Assembly: GCA_029204225.1 (NCBI GenBank)
Contig: CM055096.1
Span: forward strand, 57,797,600 to 57,861,599
Direction of reading: 5' to 3'
Source: Diphasiastrum complanatum
Taxonomy: Eukaryota > Streptophyta > Lycopodiopsida > Lycopodiales > Lycopodiaceae
DNA: 64,000 bases
Part shown: piece after piece, positions 29,197 to 40,199 of the stretch
Position numbering within the stretch: the stretch's first letter is position 1
How the letters are laid out: each line of letters begins with the position of its first letter
Notes under the pieces: generated by a model
The model's database searches: none
The model's input: only the letters and a program-made list of their open reading frames with translations
What the model was told of the DNA's origin: nothing
Program-made: the position numbers and the translations under genes

Positions 29197-32100
29197 ATGG
29201 CTACAAATGGAGGCTACATGTTGGAAAGCAATGATAGGCTTACCTCCCTCAACTATTCTACTTGGAAAGTAAGGATGGAGTCTTTGCTTGAGATGAATGA
29301 GTTGATGGATATTGTTGTAGGTGTGGAGGAGAGACCTTTGGCACCTCAAGAACAATTGAGGTATGACAAGAGGGCAAAGAAAGCCCTTCACATGATCAAG
29401 ATGAATGTGACAAATGAGCTTATCAAAGAGGTTGGTAAGTGCACATCATCTAGTGAAGCTTGGGAAGCCTTGAAGAAGGTTTATGAATCCAAGTCTACTT
29501 CTAGAGTGTTGACTTTAAGAAGGCAAATCTTTTCTTGTATGCAAAAGAAGAGTGAGAATGGACATGCTTTTGTTTTGAGAGTTAAAGCATTGAATGATGA
29601 GTTAGCATGCATTAATGATGGCATAAATAATGAGGAGCTTGTTCAAGTGATTCTCAATGGCTTGTTGGATGATCATGCTAATCTTGTTCAAAGTTATGCT
29701 ATCCAAAAATGTTTACCAAGTGTTGGAGACTTGCAAGAGGTCTTGTTGGCTGAAGAATTCAGGTTGCAAGCAAGAGTGGGAGCATCTTCTACATCTCAAG
29801 GAGGAGAAGAGGAGGCAATGTTCTCTAAAGGCAAGTTCAAGGGCAAAGGTAAAAGCAATTGGTCTAAAGGGCAAGACCAAGGTGAGCACTCTACTTTTGG
29901 CAAAAAGAAGGATAGATCTAAGCTAAAATGTTTCTATTGTGGAGTCAAAGGGCATTTTGCTAGTGATTGTTTTAAGAAAAAGAGGGATCAAGGGGAAAAG
30001 CAAACCAATCTAACTATTGATGAGGGTGGGGATGAGCTTCTTTCAAATGATGCTTTTGTTATGTCATCTTGCTTGTTGGCTAATCATGGAGACATTGATC
30101 CTTGGTGGATTGATAGTGGAGCCACTTCTCATATGACATATCATAAAGAGTATTTTTCATCTTTAATGGCATTTGATGGTGATAGGAAGGTAATCTATAC
30201 CGCAAATGATGGTGAGTGTGCAATCAAGGGGATTGGCACAATTCCTATTTCACTTTCTACAAATAGGAATATAGAATTGAAAGATGTTTTGCTCATTCCA
30301 TCCATTACCAAGAACTTACTTAGTGTAAGCCAAATGCTTGACAAAGGATTCAAAGTTGAGTTTGATGGTGATGCTTGCTTGATCAAAAAGGGGTGTAGTA
30401 TCATTGCAAAAGGGAAAAGGCAAGGGAAATTGTTCAAGCTTGATGCATGTGTTGTTGCTAACCAAGTTGGATGCATGGCAAATGAACAAATGTCAATTCA
30501 AGAGGTATGGCATAAAAGGATGGGACATCTCAACTACAAGGCCTTGGAGGTAATAGCCAAAAAGGAGGTAGTAAGGGGACTTCCCAAGTCTCTTACTTGC
30601 TTGAATCATGTTTGTGAAGAATGTGCTTTGTCTAAATCACATAGATTGCCATATACTAGATCTATATCTAGATCTAAGATGCCTTTTTCTCTCTTGCATT
30701 CGGATATTCATGATGTTACTACAATTAGCAATGGAGGTGCTAAGATGTATGTAACTTTCATTGATGATTTTAGTAGATTTTGTTGGGTTTATCTACTAAA
30801 GAGCAAGGATGAGGTGTTTGATGTGTTTGTCAAGTTCAAAGTTGCTATTGAGACTCAATTTACAACCAAAATCAAATGCTTGAGGAGCGACAATGGTGGT
30901 GAATACATTTCTAACAAATTCAAAGCCTTTTGCGATGAGCATGGGATCAAGAGGGAGTACACATGTCCAAGAACACCACAACAAAATGGAGTGGCCGAGA
31001 GGAAGAATAGAACCTTGTGTGAGAGTGCAAAGGCAATGAGATTGAATGCTAATCTTCCTAAACCTTTTTGGAGTGATGCTTTGTTGTGTGCAAATTTCCT
31101 ATGCAATAGATGGCCAAGTGTTGTATTGGAAGGAAAAACCCCTTTTGAAGCTTTGTTTGGTACGAAGCCTAATGTCAAGTTTCTAAGAACTTTTGGATGC
31201 ATTTGCTACTTCAACATTACTCTTGATGATAGAACTAAGGAGGATCCATCTTCAAGAAAGGGCATTTTTGTTGGTTATAGTGAAGTAAGCAAAGCATATA
31301 GGATTTATGTTCCTTCAATCAAGAAAGTGTTCACAAGTAGGGATGTCATTTTTGATGAAGGTAACATTCCAAAAGTTGTTTCAAGTGATGATGGTGTTGT
31401 TGCAACTAATGTGCTTGATGACAATGGAGTTGATGACACATTGGATGTGGATGTTGAAGAAGCCTCTTCAAGTCAAATTCCAAGGAGAACTCCAAGGCAT
31501 AAAGTGAAACCCTCAAGGCTCACTTATGATGGCAAAGGTAAGCAAGTGGTGGATGGATCCAACTATGCTTTCCTAACTTCTTTTGATGTACCTTCATGTG
31601 TAGATGAAGCAAGGCAAGAAGAGGAATGGATCCAAGCAATGGATCTTGAGTTTGAAGCACTTATGAAGAACAACACATGGAGATTGGTGGAGCTTCCAAA
31701 GGGCAAAAGTGCAATTGGATGCAAATGGATCTTCAAGGTAAAGACAAATCAAGATGGATCTATCAACAAGTTGAAGGCAAGGTTGGTGGCTAAAGGTTAT
31801 GCTCAAGAGCATGGCATTGACTATGAGGAAACCTTTGCACCCGTGGCAAAGATGGTGAGCATAAGAGTAATCATTTCCCTTGCAACTCTTTATGGATGGG
31901 ATCTTTGGCAATTAGACATTTCTAATGCTTTCTTGAATGGTGATCTTGAAGAGGAAGTCTACATGGAGCAACCCGAGAGCTATGTTTCTCATAGCAAGCC
32001 TAATCATGTGTGTTTTCTACAAAAAAGTTTGTATGGTCTTAAGCAAGCACCAAGGAGTTGGTATGCTAGGCTTAACTCTTTTCTACTTTCTCAAAACTTC

Positions 32101-33147
32101 ACTATGAGTGAGTATGATCATTCACTTTACTTTAGAATTAGTGCTAATGATGTTACAATCCTTCTAATTTATGTGGATGACATTATTTTAAGTGGAGGGA
32201 ACAAGGAAGATATAGAAGATATCAAGAAAGCACTAAAAAAGGAATTTGAAGTGCATGATCTTGGTCTTTTGAGCTATATCTTAGGAATAGAAGTAATTAG
32301 AACTTCTCAAATCACTTTTATTTCACAAGAGAAGTATGCTATTTCTATTCTCAATAGATTTCATATGGTAGATGCAAATCCTATTGATACACCTATGGAA
32401 TCACATGTAAAGCTAACTATAAGAGGTAATGAAAGATCCTTCGAGGACATTACTCTCTATAGGAAGCTAATAGGTTCTCTTATATATCTAACCATCACAA
32501 GACCTGATTTATCTTATTGTGTTGGTAGATTAAGCCAATTCATGCAAGATCCTAGCATAGAACATTGGAAACTAGGAAAGAGGATCTTGAGATACATCTC
32601 GGGAACAAAAGATTTTGGCATTGTTTATAGAGGCTCATCACCTAACTTATTTGGTTTTTCAGATTCAGATTTTGCAGGAGACCTTATGGATAGAAAATCC
32701 ATAAATGCACATGCTATTTTCATAGGTGATGGAGCTATCTCATGGATGTCGAAGAAACAAGCAACTATATCACTTTCTTCTAGTGAGGCCGAGTACAAAG
32801 CTTTGACATCATGCACAAAGGAGATGGTGTGGATCAAGAGGATGATTATGGAGCTTCATTTGCTGGATTTTTCAGAGAGTCCAATCATCTTTTGTGACAA
32901 CCTTTCAGCCCAAAGTCTAGCAAGCAATCCGGTTTTCCATGCAAGGAGCAAACATATCGAGGTGGCTTACCATTTTGTGAGAGAACAAGTGTTGGCAAAA
33001 GAGATCAAGCTTGAACATGTCCCATCAAAGGAATGTGTGGCTGATATCTTTACCAAAGCATTGGGAAAGGACTTATTTTTCAAGCATAGAACAAGTCTTG
33101 GTGTACTTTCTAAATCTATGCTAAAACTAGTTGAAGAGGGAGTGTGA
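29197..33147 (+). CDS. Copia Gag-Pol polyprotein, 1,316 aa, intact
   Basis: One uninterrupted frame from ATG 29,197, with domains in Ty1/Copia order. N-terminal Gag (LNYSTWKVRMESLL); zinc knuckle CFYCGVKGHFASDC at 245-258; aspartic protease IDSGATSHM with Asp306; pre-integrase HHCC region from about His439; integrase triad Asp503, Asp565 and Glu601 (D-x61-D-x35-E); reverse transcriptase from about 811 with YVDD at 992-995; RNase H with SDSDFAGD near 1,156 and SLSSSEAEYKAL near 1,194. It ends KLVEEGV. All expected catalytic residues are present and the length is typical of plant Copia. The stop overlaps the start of the 3' LTR. Gag and Pol are in the same frame without a shift, as is usual for plant Copia. 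No env-like ORF follows. Confidence 0.96.
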   Translation: MATNGGYMLESNDRLTSLNYSTWKVRMESLLEMNELMDIVVGVEERPLAPQEQLRYDKRAKKALHMIKMNVTNELIKEVGKCTSSSEAWEALKKVYESKSTSRVLTLRRQIFSCMQKKSENGHAFVLRVKALNDELACINDGINNEELVQVILNGLLDDHANLVQSYAIQKCLPSVGDLQEVLLAEEFRLQARVGASSTSQGGEEEAMFSKGKFKGKGKSNWSKGQDQGEHSTFGKKKDRSKLKCFYCGVKGHFASDCFKKKRDQGEKQTNLTIDEGGDELLSNDAFVMSSCLLANHGDIDPWWIDSGATSHMTYHKEYFSSLMAFDGDRKVIYTANDGECAIKGIGTIPISLSTNRNIELKDVLLIPSITKNLLSVSQMLDKGFKVEFDGDACLIKKGCSIIAKGKRQGKLFKLDACVVANQVGCMANEQMSIQEVWHKRMGHLNYKALEVIAKKEVVRGLPKSLTCLNHVCEECALSKSHRLPYTRSISRSKMPFSLLHSDIHDVTTISNGGAKMYVTFIDDFSRFCWVYLLKSKDEVFDVFVKFKVAIETQFTTKIKCLRSDNGGEYISNKFKAFCDEHGIKREYTCPRTPQQNGVAERKNRTLCESAKAMRLNANLPKPFWSDALLCANFLCNRWPSVVLEGKTPFEALFGTKPNVKFLRTFGCICYFNITLDDRTKEDPSSRKGIFVGYSEVSKAYRIYVPSIKKVFTSRDVIFDEGNIPKVVSSDDGVVATNVLDDNGVDDTLDVDVEEASSSQIPRRTPRHKVKPSRLTYDGKGKQVVDGSNYAFLTSFDVPSCVDEARQEEEWIQAMDLEFEALMKNNTWRLVELPKGKSAIGCKWIFKVKTNQDGSINKLKARLVAKGYAQEHGIDYEETFAPVAKMVSIRVIISLATLYGWDLWQLDISNAFLNGDLEEEVYMEQPESYVSHSKPNHVCFLQKSLYGLKQAPRSWYARLNSFLLSQNFTMSEYDHSLYFRISANDVTILLIYVDDIILSGGNKEDIEDIKKALKKEFEVHDLGLLSYILGIEVIRTSQITFISQEKYAISILNRFHMVDANPIDTPMESHVKLTIRGNERSFEDITLYRKLIGSLIYLTITRPDLSYCVGRLSQFMQDPSIEHWKLGKRILRYISGTKDFGIVYRGSSPNLFGFSDSDFAGDLMDRKSINAHAIFIGDGAISWMSKKQATISLSSSEAEYKALTSCTKEMVWIKRMIMELHLLDFSESPIIFCDNLSAQSLASNPVFHARSKHIEVAYHFVREQVLAKEIKLEHVPSKECVADIFTKALGKDLFFKHRTSLGVLSKSMLKLVEEGV

Positions 33148-33795
33148 AAAATTGTCAACTAGTAGTATTTTCCTAACTTGAGATTTTGTAGGCCTATGGC
33201 CAAATAAAAGTTAGAGATAGGTTCATACATGTATGTAGAGGCCCAAAGTATGTGTACACTACTTTTGAGGTCACATTAATTAGAGGAGGTCGAGTGTGGA
33301 GCTCTTCTATTGGCTCATAATTTGGTGCATTCCTATTTGACCAAATTTCTAGGTATATGGGTGAATCCTATTGGACCCCAATTTTAGCCTATCATAAGAC
33401 AAGTGCCCAAGAGGCACTATGGCTGCTATAAATAGCCATCTCCACGAGTATGTACACATCTCATTTTCATTCTATTGAATGAATGTTATGCTCTTTGAAG
33501 GTCCATCTTCTTCTCTCTCACTTTTTTGTTCATATCTTGCATTCTAGCCACTAGAATTGTGATTTCTTTGTTGCTATGGCTTCACACGTGTGAAATGCAG
33601 GTTGTAGGCTCTGAAGTACGGACAGGGACAGCAAGTTTCTGTTTGTGGAAGCTTATGATCAGATTTTGATGTTTAGTTGATGTTTAGTATGCTTAACATC
33701 ACAATTTCTATCATTTTTTCAATCTAGATGTGCATAACTTCCATGGCCAAGATCTTTATGAAACTTTAGCATCTTTTGGATCTGAGTTTTTCACA
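33143..33795 (+). repeat. Copia 3' LTR (653 bp)
   Basis: Same ends, TATA box and palindrome (33,581-33,594) as the 5' copy. Preceded by the purine tract GAAGAGGGAG. Followed by AAAAA matching the left target duplication. Confidence 0.95.
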
Positions 33796-33800
33796 AAAAA

Positions 33801-35384
33801 TAAGGTGTTGGATTCCTTGAAGTCAATCAAGATGGACTCAGATATAGTGTCATCTTCTATGCAGGTGACAGAAAACCAAAAGATGACCAGTCGGACTAAG
33901 ATCAATATGCTGAAAGAGGAATCTCGACGAGCGCCAGTTCACGAGATGCTTGAAACTTTCAAAAATTATACCTTGGACGACGTGGTAATTATGATGCCAC
34001 AAGCCCAGAGAGAACCTGATCAAAGTCAGGCACTAGCGGAACAAGTCTTCGAGGGACCTGCGCGAGCACAGCCAATGAACCTTATCGAGCCAGGTTCAGA
34101 AGAAAAGATAGTGCATGTGGGAGAACAGTTAACGCCCACACAATTCAAGAGACTACAATCATTGTTGGTGGAGTATAAAGGCTGTTTTGCTTGGAGTTAT
34201 AGTGATCTTAAGGGCATTCCACCAATAGTAGTCCAGCATACCATACCCTTGGTGGATGGAGCAGTCCCCAAGTAAGTCGTTACTACTGCTGCAACCCGAA
34301 TTATACAAAGTTGATCAAGCAAGAGTTGTAGAAGCTGATGGATGCAAATTTCATTTATGAAATTGAGCACACGGAATGGGTATCGTCGATAGTTATAGTA
34401 CCCAAGAAGAACGACAGAATGTGGATTTGTGTGAATCTGAAGGCGCTAAATGCAGTCACCAAAAAGGACCATTTTTCTTTACCATTTACGAAAAGTGTCC
34501 TCGACAGAGTAGCCGGCACATAAGCCTACAGTTTTCTAGATGGCTTCAACGGCTACAACCAGGTGAAGATAGCCCCCCAAGACCAACACAAGACAATACT
34601 TGCCACGGAATGGGGAACCTATGCCTATAAAGTGATGCCATTCGGACTTTGCAATGCCCCAAGCACCTTCCAGCGAGTCATGCAGGTGGCATTCAAAGAA
34701 TATTTGCAAAAAAATTTGAAAATTTTCTTGGACGATCTATGCGTGCATGGACCGAACTCAGAACACTTGTCCAATTTGGAGAAAGTGCTACAAAAATGTC
34801 GCGACTTCCAGATCTCCTTGGATCCAAAAAAATGTAAATTCTGGGTGACACATGACTTGATTCTTGGCCATATAGTGTCAAGACATGAGATCACCACAGA
34901 TCTATCAAAGATCAGGATCATTGTTGATCTACCACCACCGGGAACGATCCGCAAAGTCGACATTTTCGTGGGTCATGCTAACTATTATAGGATCTTCATT
35001 CTTGATTTTGCGGAGTTAGCCCGACTAATTTACAAACTCACAACGAATCCACATTGGTACGAGGAAGCCCTAAAGGCTTTCCAAAAGCTTAAGGATGCAT
35101 CGGTTTTAGCACCAATCTTACGCCCACCCAATTGGCCCATTGAGTTTCATGTGCATACGGACGCATCGAAGTATGCAGTTGGAGCAGTCTTAACCCAGCT
35201 AGGTGAACACAAAAAGGATTTTCTAATCCGATTTGCAAGCCGACAACTCAGTGATACAAAAATGAATTATTCAACCACGGAACGGGGAGCATTGACAATG
35301 ATCTATGCAGTTAAGAAATTTCGGCACTACCCGATGGCCTTTCATTTTTTATACGGACCACCAACCCTTGCTCTATCTCGTTAA
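33801..35384 (+). pseudogene. Gypsy reverse transcriptase and RNase H, broken
   Basis: This resumes the interrupted Gypsy pol. A spacer frame runs to a TAA at 34,273. RT then appears in pieces: VPKKNDRMWICVNLKALNAV near 34,401, a stop near 34,521, then from 34,563 a long frame with EWGTYAYKVMPFGLCNAPST, the catalytic FLDD (about 34,725), the RT tail NYYRIFILDFAELARLIYKL, and RNase H HTDASKYAVGAVLTQLG near 35,155. The frame shifts at about 35,340, and the following open frame is the +1 relative frame. Catalytic Asp pairs are still present, but stops and a frameshift disable the protein. Confidence 0.85.
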
Positions 35385-36834
35385 CAAAACTTGCAACACC
35401 GGGAGAATCACCAGATGGCTACTTCTGTTGTTGGAGTTTGATTTTCGGGTAGTAGTTCACAAGGAAAAACAACACTACATGGCAAATCATGTGTCACGAA
35501 TCAAGGGGAAGGAGGTTGCAACCCAACGCGTGGATGAACTGGCCGATGTTGTCTTATTTTACGTAAACACAGTACCAGAATGGTCTGCCGACATTGTTGA
35601 ATATCTAATGCGGGGCCAACCAGACAAATCACTACCTAAGGCAGATCAACAGAAATTGATCTTGAAAGCTAGACCTTATCAGCTGATTGCCGACCAATTG
35701 TATCGAAGAGGTCCAAATGAGATTCTTCGGCGATGTATTCTCCCTCATGAGGCCACCCAGATCATTTCACTTTCACATAAAGGCATGGGTGGAAGCCATT
35801 TTGCATCCGACATTATAGTTCGCAAGATTCTACAATCGGGATGTTGGTGGCCAATGATTCATAAGGATACAGAAGAATACTTGAAAAAGTGCGATGTGTG
35901 TCAAACGGCGAGGAGACCAACGAGATTGAATTATGACCTACTACACTCGGTCTTAGCCCAAGCACCATTCAAAAAGTGGGGATTGGATTACATCGGTCCA
36001 ATTCACCCTGCAACAAGGAGTTCCCAGGCTCGATACATAATCGTAGCCATAGACTATCTCACCAAGTGGGTCGAAGCCAAGGCAGTAAGAGTAGCTGATG
36101 CTAGGACCACTACCAAGTTCCTGTATGAAAATATCATTGTGCACTTCGGATGCCCGGTGGAGCTAGTCAGCGATTGCGGAAGTAATTTCATTAATGAGAC
36201 CATCAAGGTCCTGTTGGAGGAATTTTGCGTGATCCATAGAACTAGTACGCCTTATTATCCACGTGGTAATGGGCAAGCATAATCATCCAATAAGATCTTG
36301 TGTAGCGTGCTCACGAAAACAGTTGAAGCTAGCAGATCAGATTGGGAACATAAGTTGCATGTTGCTCTATGGGCATTCAGGACAGCATACAAGGGAAGCA
36401 CTGATCAAACACCTTTCCAATTGGTATATGGTCAGGATGTTGTAATACCAGTAGAGTTTCTAGTTCTTTCATTAAGGATTGCTACAACGCAACGTCTGAA
36501 TGAATCCAAATCTCTACAACTATGCCACGAAGCTCTGCATAAACTCTGTGAAACACACTTACTAGCTGTTCATGCACTGGCAGCTGAAAAGGAAAGACGC
36601 AAAGCATGGCATGATCGCACGTTACAAAAGAAGGACCTTCGCTCCGGAGATCTGGTCCTGATGTATAAAACCAAGGCGATCAAGGAAAAATATAAATTCA
36701 CAGACGAAGGTCCTTATCGGATCAAGGAAATTCTTAATCATGGAGCCATGAATTTAGAGAAGCTAGATGGGACAATGCTTGATACACCCATCAACGGTAG
36801 CTGGTTGCACAAGTACTGGCCACCGCAGTGAGAT
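35305..36834 (+). pseudogene. Gypsy RNase H tail and integrase; stop at the catalytic Glu
   Basis: The frame from 35,305 contains the RNase H C-terminus (TDHQPLLYL), the integrase zinc-binding region (H...CDVCQTARR) and the core with DYIGP (first Asp) and VSDCGSNF (second Asp). At 36,280-36,282 the Glu codon of the NGQA-E motif, third residue of the DDE triad, is TAA. The same frame continues after the stop with SSNKILCSVLTKT, WAFRTAYKGSTDQTPFQLVYG and a C-terminal segment ending WLHKYWPPQ at 36,834. A single nonsense change thus removes the catalytic Glu and splits the protein. Confidence 0.88.
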
Positions 36835-37670
36835 AGGTCTAGATTAGTGGTGGCACGTTACAAAAAGCTATTCTAATAGACCATTACCACTAGATCTAAG
36901 AAGATCAAGCCAAATCAAGCTAGATCCATCAAGATTCGGCCTGATCTGGCAAGATTAGAGAAATCCATCAGATTTCAAGAGGGATCCTGATCCAGATGGG
37001 ATCAAGAAAGAAGCAGATCATCAGATTATGTCAATAAGTCTCCTAAAATTGTAGATCAGAGATCTCGATCTTAGTAACTATGGCAAATTAAGGGCAAAAT
37101 TCAACCAAAACTGATGGGACTGTTACCAATTATCCATCAAAACTTCCAAAGAACTACCAACAATCAGATCAAGTATGGATGAAGCTGATTACCAGTTTAT
37201 AAAAGTTAAAAATCAGAAAATCTCAAGATCTCATCAAAAAACACTCTAAAAGAGCACTTTTTTCATAATTTTTGAAGATCCCTCGGGAGATAGCTCTTGA
37301 AACTTGGACAGTCACTAGATCTGACCCAGATGCATTCTTAGAATCTTTGCGAGAGTTTTTGATGAAAGAATCATCATTTTTTAGTGTGTGCGAGGGTTCC
37401 GAGAAGCTGGATCTTCAAAACCCTCGTAGAGCATCAAGATCATCTTACCAACCCTTGCAAGTTGCTTAAATGGAATCAGAGCAGTGAAATTAGCCTACCT
37501 ACATGTTCTGATTTTGAAAATCCAATCACAAGAACAAGTTGTGCGAGAGATAACTTCCTGCGAGAGTTGAACCCTCGCAAACAGTCTGAACCCTCGCAGA
37601 ACCTTCGCATGGCAGTCAAATCACCTTTTGAACTCTCGCAGACTTCCCTGAGGTCTTAGAATTTTGTGAA
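36835..37670 (+). other. Gypsy pol-to-ORF3 spacer carrying the CTCG(C/T)(A/G)GA motif
   Basis: No sustained frame. Repeated GATC-rich words occur in 36,830-37,030. From 37,346 to 37,645 there are at least nine copies of TGCGAGAG or ACCCTCGCAGA-type motifs in both orientations, the same family as in the 5' leader. Confidence 0.65.
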
Positions 37671-37729
37671 GAAGGTCCCTGCCAAAATCTGGGTGGAACT
37701 AAGAAAGGGAAAGTGGATTTCACCTAATC

Positions 37730-39413
37730 CGCACTCTAAATTCCGCTATTAAGGGATGATCCCACTGCCCCATATGACATCTAGTCCAACGAGAACCTCA
37801 TTGAAGACAATGACGACGGAGCTCCACAAGTCGTCGGGGCCGATACCACACAAGCCCCCAACAGTGCTAGTGTATCGGCTGCTCCCACAGACTTAACGAC
37901 GGCATACCAGACTCTAGGCAAATACGTCTTGGAGGCGGTAGCAGCCAAAGGGGAAAATTACCAAACTGCAGCAGAAGGAGGAGGGCCTCAATCTTTACAT
38001 CCAAAGCCTCTCCAAAGCGCTGACAGAGGCCTCCACGAAGGTGCGGGAGCTTCAATCCGAAGCGTCCCAATGGCTTGCTCCACTCCAGGCACAAGTAAAG
38101 ATTTACAAAGCAGAGAATACGCGCCTGGGGGCGGAAGTCAAAGCCCTACAAAATGAAAAGCTCGTCTGGTTAGCTTAACCTGCACCAGACTCAAGGCCGC
38201 TATCTGAATTAGAGGTGAATCTCTTTTGGCATCAGGTGCAAATTTATAGCCAAACATTAAATAGCTACCAGGCAAAGTTCAACAAATAACGGACAAGCAC
38301 AACTCACGAGCTCGCCCAGGCCAAACAAGCCCTCAAGGCTTGCCAACAGTTCATGGAGAAAAAGGCCCAGCCCACCCCCGTAAAAATTTCACCGCCACCT
38401 ATTTTTGACTTTGCACAGGCCAGTACCAGCCAGGACCAAAGTCAACAAGCAGCAGGGGGATTTAGCCAAGATCAAGTGTCCGAAGGCCAAGACCAAGGAC
38501 CAACAGATACGGGTGCTGAGACGCGAGACCAAGGCCAAGGCACAAGTACCAGCCAAAGCCAAGAATAAGGACATGCAATATCATCCAGAGGTTCATGCAC
38601 CATATCTACCAGTCAGGCCTTCCGAAGACCAAAGTCCATGGAGGAGAAAATAAATGAATTTCTATCAAAGTATCCCCACGAGTCATCAAGAGGCAGTTGG
38701 CAGATATTGTTTTCAGCTTAGACAATAAAGGGGAAGGAGTTACAAGCATTACCCGCCCTCCAACCACAACCAGAGTGACGTCAGTAGCTGTTTGAAAGAG
38801 ACCCTGCGGCCATCAGGGCCTATGTGACAAGTCCGCAAGAACTACGGGTGAACGCTCATTTCTTGCCATGCACACGATGATCCAAATGGGCGGAATGCGG
38901 CACCCCTCTGGACAAGATCACAATTCAAACCTTCAATTGGCCGATCATTCCATCAGAGTGCGGTTGGACTACGGATGTAGATGCCAGATTGGCTCTCACC
39001 ACATTCGCGAATCACTATTTCAACTGCCCTGATCCAACAGTCCGCGCGGCAGCCACTTATGCCTGAGATTTAGAGCATTTAATGGGGATTGAAACTAAAT
39101 GGGACAATTTTCTCTCCCCCATATTCTTTGATCCAAATAAGGCGCTAGCTTCCGACAAAGTCGAAGATTAGCTGCCAGTCGCTCATGTGTATTACCGAGC
39201 TGCCCTTCTTGGCGATCCATGGACACGCAGATTCCAAGCGTGGGTTGACCAAGATTGGCTAACAAGAGTCCACAAGTCCCTTCACACGCCCAAGGACTTG
39301 AAGAAACTAGACCGCCTCAACTTTATGGAAGATGTCATGACCTACCTGATCCAACAAATGCTTTACCGAACCGGCAGAGTGCCGAGGGACCGACACTACT
39401 TCAGGCCGTGGGT
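37730..39413 (+). pseudogene. Degenerate third ORF of the Gypsy element
   Basis: Joined by eye across frameshifts and stops, this gives a coherent protein-like sequence. An acidic start (EDNDDGAPQVVG) leads to an Ala/Gln/Lys-rich segment with heptad character (LQAQVKIYKAENTRL, AQAKQALKACQQFM), then a Gln/Ser/Asp-rich low-complexity block at 38,400-38,570. A globular-looking tail follows, with FLPCTR and WNWPII-like aromatic spacing (about 38,860-38,960), ALTTFANHYFNCPDP and WTRRFQAWVDQDWLTRV (39,221 on). The last frame stays open until it enters the right LTR. I do not recognise a family. Position after integrase resembles the env-like or extra ORF of Athila/Tat elements, but no signal peptide or membrane segment is evident. 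Confidence 0.55.
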
Positions 39414-39415
39414 CC

Positions 39416-40199
39416 TGTTGGGGGTATTCCCAACGAATTGTAAATAGGTAAAATCGACCAATAAAATGTGTTGCGAGGGCATGGCATCATGCGCGTATAA
39501 GCCCATGGCCCAATGAGCACGCAAGCTTAAGTGTAAATAAAATAAAATATACTTGAGCCTTTGAATTAAAATAAAACTAGAGGCCCAAAGTCATTTTTAA
39601 ACTTAGAGAGTTGGGTCCAAATTGGGACTCACATGAATCTTGTGAATTTCAATGTACTTTTTGTGGACCCTTGGATCAAGTTGGGTCCAAGATGAATGGA
39701 TAGGATCAATGTAAATATTAGCCAATAGGATTTTGGGGCAAGGGCCTTCCCCATTTTACAAAAAGACACCCTTTGTACACTATTTTCATGTTTAATAGAG
39801 AGGAGAAGACTATCATTTTGAGAGCTCAAGCATCCTCATTTGCTAGTCACTCTTGCTTATGCTATTGTTGTGATTGCTTGTTATTTCCATTTCCCATGCT
39901 TTTTGGTTTATGCTAGTTAAGGTTTTTCCATAAGCAATGAAATTGAGCATTTGAGCTAACCTCCATCTCATCTCTCTCTCTTTCTCTCTTCTCCTTCTTC
40001 TTCCTCTTCTATTCTACCCTCTCTCATCACCCAAAATTGTGATGAAGTTAGTTAGGGGAGTAGAGTTAGTGTGAGTAGAGTTAGGGGGGGTAGAGTTAGA
40101 CGAAAAGTAAGAAACGAACTAAAAGTAGCATCTATGCATAGTTAGGTACCCTTGTTGACAGGCGGGAGGGCTATACTACGTGAGATCTTTGACCCTACA
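39416..40199 (+). repeat. Gypsy right LTR (784 bp)
   Basis: TGTTGGGGGTATTCCC to GACCCTACA. Aligns with the left LTR, with a 13-bp deletion near 39,607 and scattered substitutions. Confidence 0.92.

Larger units (their letters stand above)
27935..33795 (+). mobile_element. Young, apparently complete Ty1/Copia retrotransposon
   Basis: 5,861 bp: two 653-bp LTRs, Met-type primer site, single 1,316-codon Gag-Pol frame, and purine tract before the 3' LTR. I found one substitution between the LTRs (G near 28,198 against C near 33,406). The flanks carry a 5-bp target duplication, AAAAA, at 27,930-27,934 and 33,796-33,800. It interrupts the Gypsy element between protease and reverse transcriptase. 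Intact coding, near-identical LTRs and a target duplication indicate a very recent insertion, possibly still competent to move. It is related to the fragment at 1,593-2,698. Confidence 0.95.
22789..40199 (+). mobile_element. Degenerate Ty3/Gypsy LTR retrotransposon, interrupted by a Copia
   Basis: Order: LTR 22,789-23,585, primer site, long leader, gag, protease, [nested Copia 27,935-33,795], RT-RNase H, integrase, degenerate third ORF, LTR 39,416-40,199. Without the insert and its target duplication it is about 11.5 kb. The TGGCGCC primer site, long leader and extra 3' ORF suggest the Tat/Athila part of Ty3/Gypsy. That lineage call is inference. Gag and pol carry many stops, so the copy cannot act autonomously. 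The LTRs differ by a few percent and a 13-bp indel. No target-site duplication could be tested because the right LTR is followed by a second primer site and leader rather than by flanking host DNA. Confidence 0.88.

Noticed and set aside
37730-39413. Calling the third Gypsy ORF an envelope protein
   Set aside because: No signal peptide, transmembrane segment or fusion-type motif is visible; only its position resembles env-like ORFs.
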